Below, one piece after another: positions 1 through 9,360 of a DNA stretch of 64,000 nt. The stretch spans positions 111,814 through 175,813 of the forward strand of contig CAJUIP010000001.1 in assembly GCA_910586315.1 (NCBI GenBank), given 5' to 3'. Position numbers and translations under genes: made by a program. The stretch comes from an uncultured Lachnospiraceae bacterium (GTDB taxonomy: Bacteria; Bacillota; Clostridia; Lachnospirales; Lachnospiraceae). Numbering within the stretch: position 1 is the stretch's first letter; every line of letters begins with the position of its first letter. A model generated the notes under the pieces. The model was given only the letters and a program-made list of their open reading frames with translations. It was not told the origin of the DNA and ran no database searches.

Positions 1-1
1 T

Positions 2-127
<126 letters not shown>

Positions 128-173
128 TAAGAATTCACGAAAAGTTGGATAATTAGAAAATGTACGAAAACAG

Positions 174-211
174 GGATATCAAGGGAAAAATAATCCTTTG
201 ATATCCTTTTT
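174..211 (+). terminator. Rho-independent terminator after tpiA
   Basis: The arms GGATATCAAGG (174-184) and CCTTTGATATCC (195-206) form a stem of about 11 bp with one bulged T. A T-run follows from 207. It lies just downstream of the tpiA stop. Confidence 0.85.
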
Positions 212-328
212 GATATTTTTGTGACCGGCGAAACGATCCTATACAGGTGTTTGGGGGAATTATCATACAATTATCATTATTGGTGGGATGGTATGATTGA
301 AAACAGGAAGAGACAATCCGGAAAGTTT

Positions 329-1291
329 TTACAGATATTTTTTGGATGCCTCAGGACTGAGTTTGTATTGCTCCTGAATCTTTACCAGAATTGTTTGTGC
401 CGGGATACCTAAATTTTTTAATATGGCAACAGTACCCTTGATACCTTCTTCAATACCTTCTTCGATACCTTCCTTAATACCTTCCTTAATACCTTCTTTT
501 TTTATTGCCTTAGCTTCATATTCCAGAATTTTTCCTCCCATGACTGCTTTCACTCCTTCCTTAACAGAATTGTATTTTACAGCGATATGCTCCAATACTT
601 TATTCGACATGTCAATAATGGTACATCTTGTGTATTCGCTGATTGCTCCCTGATTTGACAATTTTTCCAGTTTATCTTTGATCTGCCCGTATTCTTCCTG
701 CAATGCCCTTAGTTTCATTTTGTTCTTTTCATATTCATCAAACCGTGTTTCGTGAGAAAAGATATAGAAAGGAATCAACAGCAGAAGGTTTTTCTCAAAA
801 ATTTCTTCCGGCGTATATTGTTGGGATTTCATCACCTGGATATCATATTCTACGGTTCCTCCTGGTGTTATCATCCTGATTTTCAGTGTATCAGGCGTTG
901 ACGCATGGCTCCTTAAGAACAGTACAGCAGAGTGCGGCAGTGTCACAGTAAGGATGTTTCCATTGAGTTGTCCTCCATCCAAGGCGATTTGGGTGTCATA
1001 CTCAAAAAAGCGAACCAGCATACTGTTATCAGTATTGCTCTGACATTCCAAATGGTATTTTTTTGGTTCTTTTCCTTCTATCCTGAAACAGGTATCCGTA
1101 ATTCGTTCCTCTTCATTCCCGCCCTGCTGATTCAGAAAGTGTTCATTTGGGGAGAAGACGATTTTTTCCTGTCCTGAATAATGCTCCCCGAATATCTCGT
1201 TTATTACAGGGATGATGAGGGAGCTGCAATCATTCAGCAGCGTGCGGAACACATCATCATATGGTGTATTTGTTATCCTTATATTGTCCAT
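329..1291 (-). CDS. Rpn family recombination-promoting nuclease / putative transposase (PD-(D/E)XK)
   Basis: This 320-residue protein starts at an ATG with an AAGGAGC ribosome binding site about 8 bases upstream. The N-terminal two thirds resembles the PD-(D/E)XK family-transposase/Rpn group: a DDVFRTLLND start, then an Asp-rich stretch (ITDTCFRIEG) followed by HLECQSNTD, which supplies the E-x-Q nuclease motif around residue 80. Members of this family cut DNA and promote RecA-independent recombination in E. coli. The C-terminus carries four to five near-perfect GIKEG/GIEEG pentads (residues about 265-290), typical of the family tail; at DNA level this is a tandem array of 12-15 bp units at 436-510. 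The last 30 residues form the usual short amphipathic end. Convergent to tpiA and monocistronic. Confidence 0.8.
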   Translation of the reverse strand: MDNIRITNTPYDDVFRTLLNDCSSLIIPVINEIFGEHYSGQEKIVFSPNEHFLNQQGGNEEERITDTCFRIEGKEPKKYHLECQSNTDNSMLVRFFEYDTQIALDGGQLNGNILTVTLPHSAVLFLRSHASTPDTLKIRMITPGGTVEYDIQVMKSQQYTPEEIFEKNLLLLIPFYIFSHETRFDEYEKNKMKLRALQEEYGQIKDKLEKLSNQGAISEYTRCTIIDMSNKVLEHIAVKYNSVKEGVKAVMGGKILEYEAKAIKKEGIKEGIKEGIEEGIEEGIKGTVAILKNLGIPAQTILVKIQEQYKLSPEASKKYL

Positions 1292-1491
1292 TTTTATCTG
1301 CTCCTTTTATTATATTTTACCACATCGCATACATTTACTCAATCAGAAAACGCACTGTTCTAAAGCAGACCGAAGCAGAGGGAAACAGTTTCATACTGGG
1401 GCCAAAGCATATGCCCCATTGCTGTAGAATCAGAGGTGGAGTCTGCCTCAACCCAATAAAAAAGCAGATTAAAATATAAAAACAGGACGGA

Positions 1492-2076
1492 TTATTCAAA
1501 TATGTCAGGCTGCCGGTAATTCAAGGCCCTGGCGCAGAAGCCGGCCATGAATTCAATGGATTCTGTCATTCCATCCTGAGACCAGTGGACCACGATGGTG
1601 GACAGAGCGCCCTCCCAGGCCAGAAAACGGTAATGCTCTTCACTTTCTATGGAGTGGTCCAGCTTCCTGGAGATGGAATAGGTGCTGAACACAGGGGTAT
1701 TCAGCATGTGGGCCTGGAGCAGCAGGGAGAACTGGCTGGAGTGCTCTTTAATGGAGCGGAAAAATTCATAATACCAGGCATAGGGATTCTCCTGAAATAT
1801 GGGAGAGGTAAAGGAGGCGGCCAGCTCGTCCAGGAATACGTTGCAGGTTTCATTTAAAACTTCCTCCTTAGAATTGTAATTCCGGTAGAAAGCAGTGCGT
1901 GAAACGCCGGAGCGCCGCACAATTTCAGAGATAGAGATTTTATCAAAGGGTTTTTGGCCCATCAGATAGATTAAGGCGGTCTGGAGGCATTCTCTGGTGA
2001 GGCGGTTGGATTCTTTGTTGGACATCCGGAGGATGTCCCGTTTTTTAAGCTCCGTTTCTTTTTGCACTTTCTGCAT
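1492..2076 (-). CDS. TetR/AcrR family transcriptional regulator
   Basis: The protein has 194 residues. The N-terminal helix-turn-helix is clear: a DKISISEIVRRSGVSRTAFYR segment at residues 45-65, followed by the NSKEEVL helix 4 typical of TetR repressors. The C-terminal 120 residues form the ligand-binding and dimerisation part, with no recognisable ligand signature. The ATG at 2076 has AAAGGAG 8 bases upstream; an internal Met at about 2025 is a less likely start. It is divergent from the DegV gene at 2237 with a 160-bp shared regulatory region holding an inverted repeat (2162-2194), so it probably controls itself and the DegV protein. The inducer cannot be inferred. Confidence 0.85.
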   Translation of the reverse strand: MQKVQKETELKKRDILRMSNKESNRLTRECLQTALIYLMGQKPFDKISISEIVRRSGVSRTAFYRNYNSKEEVLNETCNVFLDELAASFTSPIFQENPYAWYYEFFRSIKEHSSQFSLLLQAHMLNTPVFSTYSISRKLDHSIESEEHYRFLAWEGALSTIVVHWSQDGMTESIEFMAGFCARALNYRQPDIFE

Positions 2077-2161
2077 GTATGATTCTCCTTTCGCAGGCGT
2101 TACAAAAAACAGAAATTCTGTTCAGTCCGAAAAGCTGTCTATTGACGGCATCATGGTCTGA

Positions 2162-2194
2162 TGTTACAGTTGTACATACAGTATAAATGTAACA
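2162..2194. promoter_or_regulatory. Candidate TetR operator / DegV promoter region
   Basis: The inverted repeat TGTTACA (2162-2168) and TGTAACA (2188-2194) encloses a GTATAAAT segment that could be the -10 box of the DegV gene. It sits between the divergent TetR and DegV genes, where an autoregulatory operator would be expected. Assignment to the TetR protein is inference. Confidence 0.4.
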
Positions 2195-2236
2195 CAATGA
2201 ACCAACAGTTGTCAAATACAGGGGAATCAAAAGAAA

Positions 2237-3121
2237 ATGAAGTCAATTGGAATTATTACGGACAGTCACAGCAGCATCAGTCAGGCGGAGGCGGCAAATA
2301 GAGGAATTTTCGTGCTTCCGATGCCGTTTTATATTGATGGAGAATGTTTTTATGAGGGGCTTACCTTATCAAGAAAGCTCTTTTTTGAGAAAATGGATGC
2401 CGGAGCGCAGATTACCACGTCTCAGCCGTCCCCGGCTGCTGTTATGGAAATCTGGGATAAAGGTCTTAGAGAATATGAAAAGATCCTTTATATGCCGATT
2501 AGCAGCGGTCTGAGCGGCTCTTTTGAAACAGCAGCGGCATTGGCAGAAGATGAAAAGTACGCAGGCCGGATTCTGGTGGTGGATCATGGACAGGTGGCGA
2601 CTCCTCTTCATCAGATGATTTTAGATACGCAGGAGCTGATACAAAAGGGATACTCCGCGGAGGAAATCAAGGAAATACTGGAGAAAGCAAAGGAGCGGAT
2701 GATGATTTATATAGGCGTTCAGACCCTGGAAAATTTAAAGCGCGGAGGACGGATTACGCCTGCTGCTGCCGCTCTGGGAGCTGTTTTTAACATTAAACCG
2801 GTTCTAAAGCTGGAAACAGGAAAGCTGGATTCCTATAAAAAATGTCATGGTTTTTTAAAAGCCAGAAGGACTATGATCGAGGCTATGGAAAAAGAACTGG
2901 AGACGAGATTTAAAGAAGCAAAAGAGGCTGGCGCCGTCCATCTTCTGGCGGCCTCCAGCGCATCCGACCAGGAGACAGAAAACTGGGTTGGGGAAATTGA
3001 GGCGGCTTTTCCGGGTATGACCGTTATGTGTGACCCGTTAACCTTGGGGGTGTCATGCCATACAGGGCAGGGAGCCCTTGGGATCGGCTGTGCCGTAAAA
3101 CCGGATTTCAGCATGAAATGA
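2237..3121 (+). CDS. DegV family fatty-acid-binding protein
   Basis: At 294 residues this is the usual DegV length. The N-terminus has the family start (IGIITDSHSSIS), the fatty-acid-contacting YMPISSGLSGSFETA loop near residue 90, and a VDHGQVATPLHQ segment. The ENLKRGGRI and NIKPVLKLETGKL motifs of the C-terminal domain are intact. Characterised DegV/FakB proteins bind a fatty acid for phosphorylation by the FakA kinase, feeding exogenous fatty acids into phospholipid synthesis. No FakA kinase gene is nearby, so the physiological partner is not shown here. It is divergent from a TetR regulator and followed by a strong terminator. Confidence 0.9.
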   Translation: MKSIGIITDSHSSISQAEAANRGIFVLPMPFYIDGECFYEGLTLSRKLFFEKMDAGAQITTSQPSPAAVMEIWDKGLREYEKILYMPISSGLSGSFETAAALAEDEKYAGRILVVDHGQVATPLHQMILDTQELIQKGYSAEEIKEILEKAKERMMIYIGVQTLENLKRGGRITPAAAALGAVFNIKPVLKLETGKLDSYKKCHGFLKARRTMIEAMEKELETRFKEAKEAGAVHLLAASSASDQETENWVGEIEAAFPGMTVMCDPLTLGVSCHTGQGALGIGCAVKPDFSMK

Positions 3122-3213
3122 TAATGGTGTGAAGGCGGGTTATGCCCTGAAACAGTATTGACTCATGGCGAATCAGTGAGGGAATTTGCCATGGTGTGAA
3201 TGGTAACGAAAGC

Positions 3214-3256
3214 AGCCCGGCTGCCCTTTTGTAAAGGGGCGGCCGGGTTGTGTTTT
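3214..3256 (+). terminator. Rho-independent terminator after the DegV gene
   Basis: A long GC-rich hairpin pairs AGCCCGGC-TG-CCCTTTT with AAAGGGG-CG-GCCGGGTT, followed by TGTTTT. It is located 90 bases after the DegV stop and 58 bases before the MATE start. Confidence 0.8.
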
Positions 3257-3314
3257 AAAAGAAACCATGCTAGAATGGAAAGAGAAAAGAAGAAAGAAGG
3301 GAGAAAGATACCGT

Positions 3315-4694
3315 ATGAATTCACTGAAAAAATTCTTCGGGCCCGTGGACATGACTGCCGGAACGCCCTGGAAAAATATTGCGTTGTTTACGATTCCCAT
3401 GATCATCGGAAACATTGCACAGCAGCTCTACAATACAGTGGACAGTATCGTAGTGGGAAAATTTGTGGGTGACAATGCGCTGGCAGCCGTAGGGAGCGCC
3501 AGCCCTATTTTTAATCTGCTTCTGGTATTGTTTATTGGAATTTCCGTTGGAACAAGCGTTATGGTATCCCAGTATTTCGGAGCCAGAGACAAAGAGAGGC
3601 TTTCCAATACTATCGGCTGCTGCATTACGCTGACTGCCATCGCCTCTGTGATTATTATGATCACCGGTTCGCTGTTTGTCCGGCCGCTTCTGGAGCTTCT
3701 AAATACTCCGGACAGCATCATCGACTGGTGTACCTCTTATCTGACCGTGTTATTTTACGGAATCGCAGGCGTGGCTTACTATAATATTTTAAGCGGCGTG
3801 CTTCGCGGACTGGGAGACTCGGTTTCGGCTCTGGTGTATCTTTTAATTGCAACAGTTGTCAACATTGTCCTGGATGTCTGGTTTGTTGCGGGACTTAAAA
3901 TGGGAGTGTTCGGGGTGGCACTGGCTACGGCCATTGCTCAGGGCATATCGGCGCTTTTATGTATGGCTAAGTTAATGCGGATGCCTGAAATATTTGAAAT
4001 GAAGCCTCATCATCTGAAATTAAACCGGGAACATGCCCTGACCATCATCCGTTTGGGTCTGCCGTCGGGACTGACCCAGGCTATTTTCTCCATGGCTATG
4101 ATTGTGGTGCAGTCCTTAACGAACAGCTTTGGGGAGATGGTCATTGCCGCCAACGTGATTATTATGCGTGTGGATGGCTTTGCCATGATGCCGAATTTTT
4201 CTTTTGGAACCACCATGACTACGTATGCCGGCCAGAATGTGGGCGCCAGACAATATGAGCGGGTGGAGCAGGGGGCCAGACAGGGGACCCTTATGGCAAT
4301 GGGAGTGTCGGCATCCATTACCGTTTTAATTCTAATTTTTGGAAAATATCTTATGGGAATTTTTACCTCCACCACCGAGTTAGTAGATTTAAGCGTCCAT
4401 ATGATGCGGATTCTGGCAGTCGGATACATAGCCATGGCCGTGACCCAGAGTCTTTCCGGTGTTATGCGCGGGGCCGGAGATACCATGACGCCCATGTGGA
4501 TTTCCATATTTACAACAGTGGTGGTCCGTGTTCCAGTGGCTTACGGGATTTCCTGGCTCACCAGGACACCTGAACTTCCCAATGGACGCAGCGAGTGTAT
4601 CTTTATTTCGCTGCTGCTCTCCTGGACCCTGGGTGCCATTGCGACCGCAATTTCCTATAAGGCAGGGCGTTGGAAGAAGAAAGCTGTTCAATAA
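3315..4694 (+). CDS. MATE family efflux transporter
   Basis: About 459 residues from the ATG at 3315, which is preceded by a GAAGGGAGAAAG ribosome binding site; an in-frame ATG at 3267 lacks one and is not preferred. The protein has two MatE repeats with about 12 hydrophobic helices. The first begins with PMIIGNIAQQLYNTVDSIVVG, the MATE helix 1 signature, and the second contains a matching GQNVGARQYERV segment near residue 300. MATE proteins export cationic drugs and metabolites in exchange for Na+ or H+ across the cytoplasmic membrane. It lies alone between two terminated units. A second, only distantly similar MATE gene is at 7912-9246 on the opposite strand. Confidence 0.92.
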   Translation: MNSLKKFFGPVDMTAGTPWKNIALFTIPMIIGNIAQQLYNTVDSIVVGKFVGDNALAAVGSASPIFNLLLVLFIGISVGTSVMVSQYFGARDKERLSNTIGCCITLTAIASVIIMITGSLFVRPLLELLNTPDSIIDWCTSYLTVLFYGIAGVAYYNILSGVLRGLGDSVSALVYLLIATVVNIVLDVWFVAGLKMGVFGVALATAIAQGISALLCMAKLMRMPEIFEMKPHHLKLNREHALTIIRLGLPSGLTQAIFSMAMIVVQSLTNSFGEMVIAANVIIMRVDGFAMMPNFSFGTTMTTYAGQNVGARQYERVEQGARQGTLMAMGVSASITVLILIFGKYLMGIFTSTTELVDLSVHMMRILAVGYIAMAVTQSLSGVMRGAGDTMTPMWISIFTTVVVRVPVAYGISWLTRTPELPNGRSECIFISLLLSWTLGAIATAISYKAGRWKKKAVQ

Positions 4695-4910
4695 AATATC
4701 AGGCCGGGAAATCATAGGTTCTCGGCTGGTGTACTGGCTCGATTACATTTCGCCAAATGGCTTGCCTGAATTTGCATCTGCTGCGTTGGTCTACGCTCCG
4801 CTTCGGTCCGTGCTAAACGTGTACGACCAGCACACAGCACCGTCAGTCAACGATGCCACCGCATCGCCTCCTTCTTCCGCCTTGCAGACTCCAGTACACT
4901 AGTTCTGTTC
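4695..4910. repeat. Non-coding interval of higher GC, possible interspersed repeat
   Basis: No credible gene lies between the MATE stop and the greA promoter. The stretch GGCTGGTGTACTGGCTCGAT (about 4723-4742) is echoed inversely by CTCCAGTACACTAG (4889-4902), giving GTGTACTGG/CCAGTACAC arms about 150 bases apart around a GC-rich core. That resembles a small palindrome-ended repeat element. No second copy was seen in this window, so repeat status is inference. Confidence 0.35.
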
Positions 4911-4939
4911 TTGACAACAGCAGGGGTTTACGCTATAAT
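4911..4939 (+). promoter_or_regulatory. Consensus sigma-A promoter for greA-lysS
   Basis: TTGACA (4911-4916) and TATAAT (4934-4939) both match the vegetative sigma-factor consensus exactly and are separated by the optimal 17 bp. The greA start codon is 60 bases downstream of the -10 box. Confidence 0.9.
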
Positions 4940-4998
4940 ACGTTGAATGTAGTTATAAAGGGGTATTATGCCCTGAATTTAAAGGAAGGTAAGATGTC

Positions 4999-5481
4999 AT
5001 GGCAGATAAGAAACATATTTTGACTTACGCAGGTCTGAAAAAGTATGAAGATGAGCTTCAGGATTTAAAAGTAAACCGCAGAAGAGAAATCGCCCAGAAA
5101 ATCAAAGAAGCCAGAGAGCAGGGGGATTTATCCGAGAATGCTGAGTATGACGCGGCGAAAGATGAGCAGAGAGACATCGAAGCCAGAATTGAAGAGCTGG
5201 AGAAGCTCTTAAAGAACGCGGAAGTGGTTGTTGAGGATGAAGTAAACCTGGACAAAATCAGCATCGGCTGTGTAGTTAAGGTTTTTGATGTGGAGTTCGA
5301 TGAGGAGATCGAGTTTAAGCTTGTGGGTTCCACCGAGGCCAACAGCCTTCAGAATAAAATTTCCAACGAATCTCCGGTTGGTCATGCCCTGATCGGCAAA
5401 AAAATCGGAGATATGGTTGATGTGGAAACGCAGGCCGGAGTGCTGCAGTACAAGGTTCTGGACATTAAGAGAGTTGATTGA
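4999..5481 (+). CDS. greA: Transcription elongation factor GreA
   Basis: The protein has 160 residues, the standard GreA size. The N-terminal coiled coil carries the family sequence: [12 protein letters not shown], then [19 protein letters not shown] with the acidic tip residues (GDLSENAEY), near residue 40. The C-terminal FKBP-like domain includes [18 protein letters not shown]. GreA enters the RNA polymerase secondary channel and stimulates cleavage of backtracked transcripts. The ATG at 4999 follows AAGGAAGG. It shares the promoter at 4911 with lysS, whose start lies 26 bases downstream of its stop. Confidence 0.97.
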   Translation: MADKKHILTYAGLKKYEDELQDLKVNRRREIAQKIKEAREQGDLSENAEYDAAKDEQRDIEARIEELEKLLKNAEVVVEDEVNLDKISIGCVVKVFDVEFDEEIEFKLVGSTEANSLQNKISNESPVGHALIGKKIGDMVDVETQAGVLQYKVLDIKRVD

Positions 5482-5507
5482 TTAACATAACAGAAGGAGA
5501 GATAACA

Positions 5508-7463
5508 GTGGCAGAGCAGGGAAACCAGAAGACAAAGGGAAACGGCCAGGAGCAGGATATCCATCAGCTTCTTAAGGTGCGCCGTGAAAAGCTGGCTGAT
5601 TTGCAGGAAAACGGTAAGAATCCGTTTTTAATTACAAAGTATGACGTAACCGCCCACAGTGCAGACGTGAAGGAACAATACGCAGAGTTTGAGGGAAAGG
5701 AGGTTTCCATCGCCGGGCGTATGATGTCCAAACGTGTGATGGGAAAGGCTTCCTTCTGCAATGTTCAGGATTTAAAGGGCAATATCCAGTGCTATGTGGC
5801 GAGGGACGATATCGGGGAGGATTCCTATAAAGATTTCAAGAAAATGGACATTGGCGATATCGTTGGAATCAGGGGGTTTGTGTTCACCACAAAAATGGGT
5901 GAGATTTCTGTTCATGTTAAGTCCATCACCCTGCTTTCCAAGAGCCTCCAGATCTTACCGGAGAAATATCATGGGCTGACCAATACAGATACCCGTTACC
6001 GTCAGAGATATGTGGACTTAATCATGAACGAGGAGGTAAAGGATACCTTTATTAAGCGTTCCAGAATTATCGCGGCAATCCGCAGATTTCTGGATAATGA
6101 GGGATTCATGGAGGTTGAAACTCCCATTCTGGTTGCCAATGCGGGCGGAGCGGCTGCGAGACCCTTTGAAACGCATTTCAATGCGCTGGATGAGGATTTT
6201 AAGCTTCGTATTTCTCTGGAGCTTTATTTGAAGAGGCTGATTGTGGGCGGCTTAGAGCGTGTATATGAAATCGGCCGCGTATTCCGCAACGAGGGTCTTG
6301 ACACAAGACACAATCCGGAATTTACGCTGATGGAGCTTTACCAAGCTTACACCGATTACCATGGCATGATGGATTTGACCGAGAGACTGTACCGTTATGT
6401 GGCTCAGGAGGTTTTGGGAACAACAAAAATCGTATATAACGGAATTGAGATGGATTTGGGAAAGCCTTTTGAACGCATGACCATGGTGGACGCCGTTAAA
6501 AAGTATGCCGGTGTGGATTTTAATGAAATTCACAGCTCTCAGGAGGCGAGGGCAGCGGCCAAGGAACACCATATTGAAGTAGAGGCCCATCACCAGAAGG
6601 GCGATATTTTAAGTCTGTTTTTCGAGGAGTACGTGGAAGAGCATCTGATTCAGCCGACCTTCATCATGGACCATCCTATCGAGATTTCTCCGCTTACAAA
6701 GAAAAAGCCGGAGAATCCGGAATATACAGAGCGTTTCGAGTTTTTCATGAACGGATGGGAGATGGCGAATGCGTATTCTGAGCTTAACGATCCTATCGAC
6801 CAGAGAGAGCGTTTCCGTGCTCAGGAAGTCCGCCTGGCCCAGGGAGATGAAGAGGCTAACCATACGGATGAAGACTTCTTAAACGCCCTGGAGATCGGAA
6901 TGCCGCCCACCGGCGGTATCGGATACGGCATCGACAGAATGTGCATGCTGCTGACAAATTCCGTAGCGATCCGCGATGTACTGTTGTTCCCCACGATGAA
7001 GTCCATCGGTGGTACAGAAGGCTCTAAAAAGACTGAAAAAGCAGCCCCAGTGGTACAGAACGAGAGCGAAAAAGCAGCAGAAAAGTTCGACTTTTCTAAG
7101 GTAAAGATCGAACCGATTTTTGAAGAAATGGTGGATTTTGATACTTTTGCAAAGTCTGATTTCCGGGCAGTAAAGATCTTAGCCTGCGAGGCGGTTCCCA
7201 AGTCCAAGAAGCTTCTGAAGTTTACGATGGATGACGGAGAACGTAAGGATCGTGTGATTTTAAGCGGAATTCACGAGTATTACCAGCCGGAAGAACTGAT
7301 CGGCAAGACCTGTATCGCTATCGTAAATCTGCCGCCGAGAAAGATGATGGGCATTGATTCCGAGGGTATGCTGATCTCTGCGGTGCATGAAATAGATGGT
7401 CGGGAAGGACTGAATCTGCTGATGGTGGATGACCGGATTCCGGCAGGAGCGAAGCTGTATTAG
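5508..7463 (+). CDS. lysS: Lysine--tRNA ligase (class II) with C-terminal tRNA-binding domain
   Basis: About 651 residues from the GTG at 5508, chosen because AAGGAG lies 8 bases upstream; an upstream TTG at 5478 overlapping greA has no such site. Residues about 1-500 are a complete LysRS: an N-terminal OB-fold anticodon domain, then class II motif 2 ([15 protein letters not shown]) and motif 3 ([12 protein letters not shown]). An unstructured Lys/Glu/Ala-rich linker (about 510-535) leads to a tRNA-binding domain of about 110 residues of the MetRS-beta/EMAP II type ([20 protein letters not shown] ... [19 protein letters not shown]). The appended domain is extra relative to the usual LysRS of about 500 residues and probably raises tRNA affinity. 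Cotranscribed with greA; a terminator follows at 7582. Confidence 0.95.
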   Translation: MAEQGNQKTKGNGQEQDIHQLLKVRREKLADLQENGKNPFLITKYDVTAHSADVKEQYAEFEGKEVSIAGRMMSKRVMGKASFCNVQDLKGNIQCYVARDDIGEDSYKDFKKMDIGDIVGIRGFVFTTKMGEISVHVKSITLLSKSLQILPEKYHGLTNTDTRYRQRYVDLIMNEEVKDTFIKRSRIIAAIRRFLDNEGFMEVETPILVANAGGAAARPFETHFNALDEDFKLRISLELYLKRLIVGGLERVYEIGRVFRNEGLDTRHNPEFTLMELYQAYTDYHGMMDLTERLYRYVAQEVLGTTKIVYNGIEMDLGKPFERMTMVDAVKKYAGVDFNEIHSSQEARAAAKEHHIEVEAHHQKGDILSLFFEEYVEEHLIQPTFIMDHPIEISPLTKKKPENPEYTERFEFFMNGWEMANAYSELNDPIDQRERFRAQEVRLAQGDEEANHTDEDFLNALEIGMPPTGGIGYGIDRMCMLLTNSVAIRDVLLFPTMKSIGGTEGSKKTEKAAPVVQNESEKAAEKFDFSKVKIEPIFEEMVDFDTFAKSDFRAVKILACEAVPKSKKLLKFTMDDGERKDRVILSGIHEYYQPEELIGKTCIAIVNLPPRKMMGIDSEGMLISAVHEIDGREGLNLLMVDDRIPAGAKLY

Positions 7464-7581
7464 GATGTACTCTTTTTCCAAAAAAAGAGACATGGAAAAT
7501 TGGTGTTGTACCAATTTTGTACCGAATGAAACAAGATTTATGCAGAATGATAGCAGACAACAGAATAAAAGATAAGAAATT

Positions 7582-7613
7582 GGCTCTAAGGCGTTGAACC
7601 TTGGAGCCTTTTT
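7582..7613 (+). terminator. Rho-independent terminator after lysS
   Basis: The 10-bp stem GGCTCTAAGG / CCTTGGAGCC (one G-U pair) encloses a 7-base loop and is followed by TTTTT at 7609-7613. Confidence 0.85.
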
Positions 7614-7617
7614 AGGT

Positions 7618-7821
7618 ATGACGGGGGGAAGTCATGACGAATATGATGAATTGAGGAAATATTATGATATTTCCTGTGAAATAGGCGGTTATCTTGTTGT
7701 TGTAAAAATGTATCTGGAAACTCAGGGTCAAGAGGCCTGCAAAAAAGTAATTAGGGCGTTAAACGTCCAGTGGATGTTTGTTCAACGCCGACCGCAGCGG
7801 AGCGAAGACGCGGGAGCATGA
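7618..7821 (+). CDS. Short hypothetical protein, doubtful
   Basis: An open frame of about 67 codons begins at ATG 7618, directly after the lysS terminator, and reads MTGGSHDEYDELRKYYDISC and onward. No ribosome binding site is properly spaced before the ATG. I recognise no family. The first 50 residues have ordinary codon use and a plausible helical pattern, but the last 20 are Arg/Pro-rich and look like read-through into non-coding DNA. It may be a remnant or a chance frame. Confidence 0.22.
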   Translation: MTGGSHDEYDELRKYYDISCEIGGYLVVVKMYLETQGQEACKKVIRALNVQWMFVQRRPQRSEDAGA

Positions 7822-7911
7822 AATGCGGCCAGACATATTGTCCTCATAAACTTGAATGAATAAACGGTTTAACCAGCCAAATAATGGTTTCCAATCTCCC
7901 AAAAGTATAGT

Positions 7912-9246
7912 TTATCTGTCGCATTTTACCGACATTTCCTTCCAAACCAGCACTGTCCAGAAAGTGACAACCCCAATCCACCCCAGCCCGGTGGACAGAG
8001 CAACAGCGGGCAGGCCCATGATGGGGGCCAGCAGGAAGGACAGGCCTGCCCGCAGGGAGATGTGTCCGGTAGCGCCGATGACCGGAATATTGACCCGCCC
8101 GCAGCCCCGGAAGTATCCGGCCAGACCGCTCCCCAAAAAGTTGAACACATAGAAGCAGGCTACCAGCCGAAGATAGGCGGCTGCCGGAATGAGCGCAGTG
8201 TTATTTTCTCCGGGCAGCACCAGCTCCAGGCAGGGCTGTGCCCCCACAATCATTACCGCAGACATAAACAGGCCGAAGACAAACAGCAGTTTCTGTCCCT
8301 GGCGGAATCCTTCCCGCACCCGGCGGGTCTTTCCCGCCCCGGTGTTTTGTCCGATAAAGATGGCCACTGCCGCCGCGCCGCTGTCGCCGAAAGAGTTGGC
8401 GAATCCCTCAACCCGGGTCGCGGCGGTAAAGGCGATGATAGCGTCATCGCCTAAAGAGTTGACTGTCCCCTGAACCAGCAATTTTCCGATGTACAGATTG
8501 CACATGTGCAGAGCGGTTACAAAACTGAACCGGGCGGTTCGTTTTAGCAGGGGCATATCAAGGACCATATCGGCCCGGTGGAACATGAGGGCCGGGAATC
8601 GGAACCGGAGATAGGCCATGCACAGCCCCGCCGCCAGCGCCTGGGCCAGAACGGTAGCCAATGCGGCCCCGGATACCCCCATAGCAAACCCGGCCACAAA
8701 AGCCAGGTCCAGTACGAGATTGACCCCCATAGACAGGGCCAGGAAAAACAGCGCCGCCTGGGAATTTCCCACGGCCCGAAGCACCCCGGAGGACAGATGG
8801 TAGGCAAAAGCGGCGGGAAAGCCGAGGAAAATGATCTTCAAATAGTCGGAGGCGTAACCAGTTATGGAGTCTGGTGTCTGGAGCAGCACCAGAAGCGGCG
8901 GCAGAACAAGCAGACCCAGGGCGGTAAGCACAACTGACACTCCTGTCCCGAACACGCCGGACAGGTAAAAATCTCTGCGGAAGGTTTTTCCGTCTTCCGC
9001 CCCGTAGAACTGGGACAGAAGCGTCCCCACGCCGTCACAGCCGCCGCTGATGAGAAAGAGAAACAGGTTCATCACAGAACCCGCTACGCCCACTGCACCA
9101 AAGGCGGCGTCTCCCACGAAGCGGCCAACGATCACGGCATCCACGGTATTATAGAGTTGTTGGAGAATATTGCCCGCCAGCAGCGGAACGGACAGAGTGA
9201 TTAATTGGGGCGCAATACTGCCTTTTGTAAGCTGAGACTGACTCAT
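7912..9246 (-). CDS. MATE family efflux transporter
   Basis: The protein has 444 residues with about 12 hydrophobic helices in two MatE repeats. Helix 1 has LAGNILQQLYNTVDAVIVGRF, the family signature, and the second repeat contains IFIGQNTGAGKTRRVREGF near residue 295. ATG 9246 has AGGAGG about 8 bases upstream. It is GC-rich and only distantly similar to the MATE gene at 3315. It is divergent from the LysR gene at 9361 with a 114-bp intergenic region, so that regulator probably controls this exporter in response to its substrate. The substrate is not evident from sequence. Confidence 0.92.
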   Translation of the reverse strand: MSQSQLTKGSIAPQLITLSVPLLAGNILQQLYNTVDAVIVGRFVGDAAFGAVGVAGSVMNLFLFLISGGCDGVGTLLSQFYGAEDGKTFRRDFYLSGVFGTGVSVVLTALGLLVLPPLLVLLQTPDSITGYASDYLKIIFLGFPAAFAYHLSSGVLRAVGNSQAALFFLALSMGVNLVLDLAFVAGFAMGVSGAALATVLAQALAAGLCMAYLRFRFPALMFHRADMVLDMPLLKRTARFSFVTALHMCNLYIGKLLVQGTVNSLGDDAIIAFTAATRVEGFANSFGDSGAAAVAIFIGQNTGAGKTRRVREGFRQGQKLLFVFGLFMSAVMIVGAQPCLELVLPGENNTALIPAAAYLRLVACFYVFNFLGSGLAGYFRGCGRVNIPVIGATGHISLRAGLSFLLAPIMGLPAVALSTGLGWIGVVTFWTVLVWKEMSVKCDR

Positions 9247-9297
9247 CGTGTTACCTCCTGCTTTCCGTTTGCCTCAGTATAACAGCGGAGAGTTTTC

Positions 9298-9326
9298 TTG
9301 TAAAATGCTGTTTTTCTTGCTATAAT
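9298..9326 (+). promoter_or_regulatory. Promoter of the LysR gene
   Basis: TTGTAA (9298-9303), 17 bp, then TATAAT (9321-9326); the -10 box is a perfect match and the -35 box is weak. It lies in the divergent MATE/LysR interval, 35 bases before the LysR start. Confidence 0.6.
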
Positions 9327-9360
9327 ATAACTTATCTATTATATTTTTAGGAGCGAGATT

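Noticed and set aside
4010..4507. 165-codon minus-strand frame
   Set aside because: Lies wholly inside the MATE gene on the other strand and has no family character.
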